The notes beneath the pieces were generated by a model that saw only the letters and a list, made by a program, of their open reading frames with translations, made no database searches and was not told the origin of the DNA. This document shows positions 12,609-14,919 of a DNA stretch of 14,919 bases, in pieces (position 1 is the stretch's first letter; each line of letters opens with the position of its first letter). The translations under genes and the position numbers were made by a program. Source of the stretch: 14-2 sp963628035 (GTDB lineage Bacteria > Bacillota > Clostridia > Lachnospirales > Lachnospiraceae); contig CAVGED010000135.1 of NCBI GenBank assembly GCA_963628035.1, positions 1 through 14,919 on the forward strand. Reading direction: 5' to 3'.

Positions 12609-12980
12609 ATGCTACTTAAAATCGAAAGGACAATTTTACGGAAAACATCTAAAAACTGTGACAATTCCATTTCGCTTAATGAAATAGGCAAATATGACGG
12701 AGAAGATGTTTACCAAGCATTCCTTGTGCTAAAGGAAAAAGGATATTTTTCAATGGTATGTACAACTGTAACTCGATCAAATTTTTCATATATTCTTACA
12801 CCGAAAGGCAAATACTATAATGAAAATCGGCGTATTGAATTTGTGAAAAACATCTTAATCCCTATAGCAGTTTCCATAATTACCGCAACAGCCACTTATC
12901 ATTTAGAGAAAATGTGCGATAAAAATTCCGATAAAAGCACCTGCGAGACAAGATATGAATCGGACAATACAAACAATTAG
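12609..12980 (+). CDS. Predicted winged-helix protein with C-terminal membrane helix, 123 aa
   Basis: A 123-aa protein starting at ATG 12609 with SD GGAGGG 6 nt upstream. Residues about 20-70 look like a winged helix: SISLNEIGKYDGEDVYQAFL, then a VLKEKGYFSMV helix and a beta wing SYILTPKGKYY. A single transmembrane segment (about 79-97, FVKNILIPIAVSIITATATY) follows, then a polar tail with two Cys. This N-terminal DNA-binding-like, C-terminal membrane shape recalls phage or host proteins with YjcQ-like wing motifs, but I cannot name the family. It has its own promoter and a palindrome over its start. Its last 78 nt overlap the 43-aa membrane peptide gene on the other strand. Confidence 0.75.
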   Translation: MLLKIERTILRKTSKNCDNSISLNEIGKYDGEDVYQAFLVLKEKGYFSMVCTTVTRSNFSYILTPKGKYYNENRRIEFVKNILIPIAVSIITATATYHLEKMCDKNSDKSTCETRYESDNTNN

Positions 12981-13034
12981 CCACTCCCATTTGTCCAAAA
13001 AGTCTCGTTTCTGTCTATACGTAAGCTTTTTCAT
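12903..13034 (-). CDS. 43-aa single-pass membrane peptide
   Basis: A 43-codon frame starting at ATG 13034: a basic N-terminus MKKLTYRQKRDFLDKWEW, then one hydrophobic helix LIVCIVRFISCLAGAFIGIF ending IAHFL. An SD-like GGAAGGG lies 9 nt upstream, and the near-consensus minus promoter at 13070-13098 would start its mRNA about 30 nt upstream, making it the first gene of the early transcript. Its last 78 nt are antisense to the end of the 123-aa plus-strand gene, which also encodes a membrane helix. Size and topology resemble small phage membrane regulators, immunity proteins or type I toxins; none can be chosen from sequence. Promoter and SD make it more than a chance frame. Confidence 0.55.
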   Translation of the reverse strand: MKKLTYRQKRDFLDKWEWLIVCIVRFISCLAGAFIGIFIAHFL

Positions 13035-13053
13035 GTATTTTCGCCCTTCCTTA

Positions 13054-13124
13054 TTGACTTTGTGAGTTTAATATATCACAACGTGAGAATATTGTCAATA
13101 GAAAAATGTTGACTTTGTGAGTTT
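13054..13124. repeat. Repeated operator-like boxes in the divergent control region
   Basis: A 16-bp direct repeat, TTGACTTTGTGAGTTT, occurs at 13054-13069 and 13109-13124. A third GTGAG box lies at 13083-13087. The first copy also forms an inverted pair, TTGTGA (13060-13065) with TCACAA (13076-13081), 10 nt apart. The boxes cover the start and -10 region of the minus promoter and the -35 of the plus promoter, as expected for repressor operators. Confidence 0.6.
13070..13098 (-). promoter_or_regulatory. Near-consensus minus-strand early promoter
   Basis: On the minus strand TTGACA (13098-13093), 17-bp spacer, TATATT (13075-13070). The predicted start is near 13063, 29 nt before the 43-aa gene. 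It is the best candidate to drive the whole early minus-strand operon and is interleaved with the operator-like repeats. Confidence 0.75.
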
Positions 13125-13137
13125 TTTTTGATATATT
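13109..13137 (+). promoter_or_regulatory. Near-consensus promoter of the XRE repressor gene
   Basis: TTGACT (13109-13114), 17-bp spacer with a T8 run, TATATT (13132-13137). The predicted start of transcription (about 13144) falls at the edge of the SD, so the leader is very short. The -35 box lies inside the second copy of the 16-bp operator-like repeat, consistent with autoregulation. Confidence 0.75.
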
Positions 13138-13160
13138 AATTTCGAAAGGAGGATTTAATC

Positions 13161-13523
13161 ATGAAAGATCGTATAAAGATGGTTAGAAAAGCAGCAAATC
13201 TTACACAGACAAGCTTTGGTGAAAGGATAGGTGTGAAAGGAAACACTATTACAAACTACGAGACCGGACTTAGAAATCCAACGGACGCAGTAATCCTTTC
13301 TATATGTAGGGAGTTTGATGTGAATGAAAAATGGCTACGAAACGGAACTGGAGAAATGTTTATTCAAAAATCAAAAGATGAGCAAATTTCCGAAATGCTT
13401 GGAGAAATTCAACGAAGTGGCGAAGATAGTTTTAAGCACAGGCTTGTGACTGCTCTCTCAAAGTTGGACGAAAGCGAATGGGAAATCCTTGAAAAGTTGA
13501 TTGATTCTATAGCTGGAAAGTAA
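13161..13523 (+). CDS. XRE/Cro-CI type phage repressor, 120 aa
   Basis: A 120-aa helix-turn-helix repressor. The HTH_XRE domain spans about 3-62: KMVRKAANLTQTSFGERIGV, then GNTITNYETGLRNPTDAVI and LSICREFDVNEKWLRNGTGE, the last being the usual end of this domain in Firmicute phage repressors. Residues 75-120 are helical and probably dimerise. No S24/LexA peptidase domain is present, so RecA-stimulated self-cleavage is not expected. ATG 13161 has a strong AAAGGAGG SD (13145-13152). It is transcribed away from the early promoter, with shared operator-like repeats between them, the arrangement of a lysis-lysogeny switch. A bidirectional terminator follows the stop directly. Confidence 0.9.
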   Translation: MKDRIKMVRKAANLTQTSFGERIGVKGNTITNYETGLRNPTDAVILSICREFDVNEKWLRNGTGEMFIQKSKDEQISEMLGEIQRSGEDSFKHRLVTALSKLDESEWEILEKLIDSIAGK

Positions 13524-13529
13524 AAAGAA

Positions 13530-13565
13530 AGACAAGGGAAACTTGAAGTCCCTTGTCTCTTTTTA
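13530..13565. terminator. Bidirectional intrinsic terminator
   Basis: A 10-bp perfect stem AGACAAGGGA (13530-13539) with TCCCTTGTCT (13549-13558) and a 9-nt loop, followed by CTTTTTATT on the plus strand and TTCTTTTTAC on the minus strand. It lies between the convergent repressor gene and 38-aa gene and can end both transcripts. Confidence 0.88.
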
Positions 13566-13682
13566 TTATTTTAACAGTTTGCTTAAATAGGCATATATGA
13601 CCTTTAGCCAGTGTGTGTCATTACATTTATTAACGATATCAAAAATCTTTTTCCTGTAGTATTCGTTTTCCCTATCATTCAT
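13566..13682 (-). CDS. 38-aa YYRxKI-type small phage protein (copy 1)
   Basis: A 38-aa protein, MNDRENEYYRKKIFDIVNKC continuing NDTHWLKVIYAYLSKLLK. It shares length and layout with the 38-aa protein at 13,810: an EYYRxKI segment, a (V/M)xK turn, and a C-terminal hydrophobic helix with an IY pair. I recall many such short proteins near phage repressors in Lachnospiraceae; their role is unknown to me. ATG 13682 has GGAGGTG about 7 nt upstream, and a consensus promoter lies 62 nt upstream. The bidirectional terminator begins at its stop codon, so it can form a single-gene transcript. Confidence 0.75.
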   Translation of the reverse strand: MNDRENEYYRKKIFDIVNKCNDTHWLKVIYAYLSKLLK

Positions 13683-13743
13683 CCTTAGCACCTCCGCCAA
13701 TATCTTTTTTCTTTTTTTTGCTCCGAAAATGTCCTCTGGTGGT

Positions 13744-13773
13744 ATTATAGTACCGAACGTGTGTTTGTGTCAA
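13744..13773 (-). promoter_or_regulatory. Consensus promoter for the 38-aa copy 1 gene
   Basis: On the minus strand TTGACA (13773-13768), 18-bp spacer, TATAAT (13749-13744), both hexamers full consensus. The predicted start is near 13737, about 55 nt before the gene. GTGTGTTT is repeated on the plus strand across the -35 side and may be a binding site. Confidence 0.8.
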
Positions 13774-13809
13774 GTGTGTTTCAAAATTTCCAGAAATTAC
13801 CAATTGTGG

Positions 13810-13926
13810 CTATCCGCCCTTTAGAATGGCGACAATCATCCTGTAAATATATGTAAGGACAGCGCTGTCCCCAATTCCTTTCACCATTTCAACAATCTTT
13901 TCTCTATAGTATTCTTTTTCTGTCAC
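13810..13926 (-). CDS. 38-aa YYRxKI-type small phage protein (copy 2)
   Basis: A 38-aa protein starting from GTG 13926 with a strong SD AGGAGGA 7 nt upstream: MTEKEYYREKIVEMVKGIGD then SAVLTYIYRMIVAILKGG. It is a paralogue of the protein at 13,566, sharing the EYYRxKI motif, identical length and a hydrophobic C-terminal helix. The two genes are 127 nt apart and the downstream copy has its own consensus promoter, so they are separately controlled. I see no clear -35/-10 pair close upstream of this copy on the minus strand; the HTH gene's plus-strand promoter occupies that space. Function unknown. The C-terminal helix could be amphipathic or weakly membrane-associated. Confidence 0.72.
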   Translation of the reverse strand: MTEKEYYREKIVEMVKGIGDSAVLTYIYRMIVAILKGG

Positions 13927-13974
13927 TTTATCTTCCTCCTGCGTTTTTTTTCAAAACCTTGTCACTTCCTTAAT

Positions 13975-14003
13975 TTGACTCATGGCGTTTTCGGGGTTAT
14001 AAT
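13975..14003 (+). promoter_or_regulatory. Strong plus-strand promoter upstream of the HTH gene
   Basis: TTGACT (13975-13980), 17-bp spacer, TATAAT (13998-14003). The predicted start near 14010 gives an unusually long leader of about 175 nt before the HTH start at 14185. Confidence 0.75.
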
Positions 14004-14021
14004 TAACCTATCGACTTTTTT

Positions 14022-14059
14022 AGAGGGAGACAAAGAAAATGCGGAAAAGGTCTCCCTCT
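14022..14059 (+). promoter_or_regulatory. Leader hairpin 1: 10-bp perfect stem
   Basis: AGAGGGAGAC (14022-14031) and GTCTCCCTCT (14050-14059) pair perfectly with an 18-nt loop holding an ATG (14039). The 5' arm contains the SD-like GAGGGAG. No U-run follows the stem in either direction, so it is not a simple intrinsic terminator. Confidence 0.55.
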
Positions 14060-14072
14060 TGCCAGAAATTGA

Positions 14073-14092
14073 TTGTCTTGTTTTCAAGACAA
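14073..14092 (+). promoter_or_regulatory. Leader hairpin 2: 8-bp perfect stem with TTTT loop
   Basis: TTGTCTTG (14073-14080) and CAAGACAA (14085-14092) form a tight perfect hairpin 14 nt after hairpin 1 in the same predicted leader. The symmetry could equally be a protein-binding dyad in DNA. Confidence 0.5.
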
Positions 14093-14123
14093 CAATATTA
14101 TGCCACAACAAATGGAGGAAGTA

Positions 14124-14165
14124 ATGCAATACATTTCCTTTCTTTGCGATTTTCGCGCAATCTAA
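14124..14165 (+). CDS. Possible 13-aa leader peptide upstream of the HTH gene
   Basis: ATG 14124 follows SD GGAGGA at 4 nt and opens a 13-codon frame, MQYISFLCDFRAI, ending in TAA at 14163-14165. It stops 20 nt before the HTH gene's ATG, which has no SD of its own. Reinitiation or translational coupling after the leader is a reasonable inference. The peptide shows no run of a single amino acid that would indicate classic attenuation. Confidence 0.35.
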   Translation: MQYISFLCDFRAI

Positions 14166-14184
14166 GGTATTGCACGAAATCAAA

Positions 14185-14487
14185 ATGCCATCAGAAAAAT
14201 ACATAAAAAATTTGAGGGAACAAATTTTACTAAAGATGGAATGCGACCACCAGACGTTAACCGACATATCTATAAAATGTGATGTATCTAACAGGCGGTT
14301 GTCCGACATTGTAAGAGGACAGGCAAAGGACATTTCTTTCTCCACACTTGTCAGAATTTGCGAAAACGAAAAAATATCTTATGTGGAAATCTTCGAAATA
14401 CAAGACGCATTATTATTGGAAGCCACTTTAAAGAGGCTAAAAATATCTGACGGGATGAACAGGTACGTAATCCAGAAGTGCAAGTAG
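14185..14487 (+). CDS. Small XRE-like HTH regulator, 100 aa
   Basis: A 100-aa protein with a helix-turn-helix at about 20-66: HQTLTDISIKCDVSNRRLSD, then IVRGQAKDISFSTLVRICEN and KISYVEIF. This is the five-helix order of XRE domains, with the recognition helix around SNRRLSDIVRG. The remaining ~30 residues are helical. The start is uncertain: ATG 14185 has no clear SD, and TTG 14170 (105 aa) has AAGG only 2 nt upstream. It may be translated by reinitiation after the 13-codon leader ORF. It has its own strong promoter and a long structured leader, unlike the main repressor. It may be a second phage regulator or belong to an inserted module. Confidence 0.8.
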   Translation: MPSEKYIKNLREQILLKMECDHQTLTDISIKCDVSNRRLSDIVRGQAKDISFSTLVRICENEKISYVEIFEIQDALLLEATLKRLKISDGMNRYVIQKCK

Positions 14488-14510
14488 GCATTTGTCATTG
14501 CGCCATTTTA

Positions 14511-14527
14511 ATATGCATATTGCATAT
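14511..14527. repeat. ATATGCATAT palindrome with adjacent TGCATAT repeat
   Basis: ATATGCATAT (14511-14520) is a perfect 10-bp palindrome; TGCATAT occurs at 14514-14520 and again directly after at 14521-14527. It lies just upstream of the weak promoter for the 56-aa gene and could be an operator. Confidence 0.35.
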
Positions 14528-14529
14528 TT

Positions 14530-14560
14530 TTGTTCTGTGGAATCTTTTTCGTGCTATCAT
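14530..14560 (+). promoter_or_regulatory. Weak candidate promoter for the 56-aa gene
   Basis: TTGTTC (14530-14535), 19-bp spacer, TATCAT (14555-14560). The spacing is long and both boxes are imperfect, so it may need an activator or the gene may be read through from the HTH gene. Confidence 0.35.
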
Positions 14561-14582
14561 CTTCTGCCGGAGGTGATACATT

Positions 14583-14753
14583 ATGCGAAAGATAGAGAGC
14601 GCAGTAATGCAATTAAAGGGAATTGAGCAGCTCTGCACACATCTTGGCGTGTCAGATTACTTGCAGGCATCAGGCGATGCTGAAATATTTCTGGTACTGG
14701 GAGAATCAATCGCAAATATCAGAAGATCTCTGGAAGAATCAGAAAATAATTGA
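14583..14753 (+). CDS. Small plus-strand protein, 56 aa
   Basis: A 56-aa protein, MRKIESAVMQLKGIEQLCTH continuing LGVSDYLQASGDAEIFLVLG and an acidic, charged tail. It is soluble and mostly helical, with one Cys. ATG 14583 has a strong SD GGAGGTG 6-7 nt upstream. It is the last plus-strand gene before a terminator and lies 95 nt after the HTH gene; the gap holds a TGCATAT repeat and a weak promoter. The family is not recognised. It may be a small partner of the HTH gene or an independent moron-like gene. Confidence 0.72.
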   Translation: MRKIESAVMQLKGIEQLCTHLGVSDYLQASGDAEIFLVLGESIANIRRSLEESENN

Positions 14754-14772
14754 AAAATTTTGAAACAAAACC

Positions 14773-14793
14773 GCCCCGGCTCATCACCGGGGC
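14773..14793. terminator. GC-rich terminator hairpin between convergent genes
   Basis: GCCCCGG (14773-14779) and CCGGGGC (14787-14793) form a 7-bp all-GC stem with a 7-nt loop. On the minus strand it is followed by GGTTTTGTTTC, so it best ends the minus-strand gene to the right. On the plus strand only TTGTCC follows. Confidence 0.65.
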
Positions 14794-14800
14794 TTGTCCA

Positions 14801-14919
14801 TTATCTAAGCAACGACAGTACTTTCTTCCAGCACTTGGGGCCAAACGAACTATCCGGTTTTCCGTTCGTGCCGCACTCTGGATACTTTTCCTGAAAGGCG
14901 TTGCAGGCGGCTACACATT
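14801..14919 (-). CDS. C-terminus of an unidentified cysteine-containing protein
   Basis: The last 38 codons of a gene that enters from the right edge: CVAACNAFQEKYPECGTNGK then PDSSFGPKCWKKVLSLLR and TAA at 14801-14803. The frame is open across the whole visible stretch. Four cysteines in 29 residues suggest disulfides or a metal site, so it may be exported or zinc-binding. The terminator at 14773-14793 lies 7 nt past its stop in the right direction, which supports a real gene end. The identity cannot be judged from this fragment. Confidence 0.6.
   Translation of the reverse strand, partial: CVAACNAFQEKYPECGTNGKPDSSFGPKCWKKVLSLLR

Noticed and set aside
13759..13782. GTGTGTTT repeated twice as a phage attachment core
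   Set aside because: It is short, low in complexity and lies over a consensus -35 box; there is no integrase or matching half-site in the window.
14022..14059. Hairpin 1 as an intrinsic terminator
   Set aside because: No U-run follows the stem on either strand; the T-run precedes it on the plus strand.
14039..14203. 54-codon plus frame (MRKRSPSC...) starting in the loop of leader hairpin 1
   Set aside because: The SD-like GAGGGAG is inside the hairpin stem, the composition is unlike a normal protein, and it overlaps both the better-supported 13-codon leader ORF and the HTH start.
13980..14345. Minus-strand 121-codon open frame opposite the HTH gene and its leader
   Set aside because: No good SD, its start lies inside the HTH gene, and it runs antisense to a recognisable HTH domain and a strong plus promoter.
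1..14919. tRNA, rRNA, IS elements or CRISPR arrays
   Set aside because: No cloverleaf-like or rRNA-like segment, transposase or regular repeat-spacer pattern was seen on either strand.

Overview
The window looks like the early (replication, recombination and lysogeny-control) region of a temperate phage or prophage of a low-to-moderate GC Firmicute. The protein types point to Clostridia, probably Lachnospiraceae: a RecT annealase, a replisome-organiser/DnaB pair, a two-OB-fold SSB of the clostridial phage type, a BRO-N/KilAC antirepressor, and small proteins of about 38 aa with a YYRxKI motif. This host assignment rests on recalled family resemblance, not on a search.

Layout. From about 13.03 kb down to position 1 almost everything is on the minus strand, with typical phage packing (4-nt ATGA/TTGA overlaps and short gaps). 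In transcription order (right to left) it holds a 43-aa membrane peptide, two small proteins, an antirepressor, a two-helix membrane protein, a membrane-anchored lytic transglycosylase, and a two-OB SSB-like protein. Then come a Rad50/SMC-like ATPase, two small proteins, a protein with SH3-like modules, RecT, a metallo-beta-lactamase-fold hydrolase, SSB, a coiled-coil protein, a GIY-YIG protein, a replisome organiser and DnaB helicase. Four small proteins and the start of a DUF7666-like gene at the left edge close the series. No lambda-exo, RecE or YqaJ-type exonuclease is visible beside RecT. The MBL-fold protein is therefore the best visible candidate for the nuclease partner.

Control. Between 13,034 and 13,161 lies a lambda-like divergent switch. 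A near-consensus minus promoter fires the early operon and a near-consensus plus promoter fires a 120-aa XRE repressor, with repeated GTGAG-containing boxes across both. Two plus-strand genes (11,962 and 12,609) sit as islands inside the minus operon. Each has a promoter laid over the start codon and SD of a minus-strand gene, followed by a dyad over the predicted start of transcription.

Right of the repressor are a bidirectional terminator, two 38-aa paralogues on the minus strand, and a plus-strand HTH gene. The HTH gene follows a strong promoter and a leader of about 175 nt with two perfect hairpins and a 13-codon leader ORF. Last come a 56-aa plus-strand protein, a terminator, and the C-terminus of a cysteine-containing minus-strand protein at the edge.

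The points most worth checking are an apparent ATT start codon for ssb, the paired antisense-island architecture, the 43-aa membrane peptide antisense to another membrane protein gene, and the structured HTH leader.
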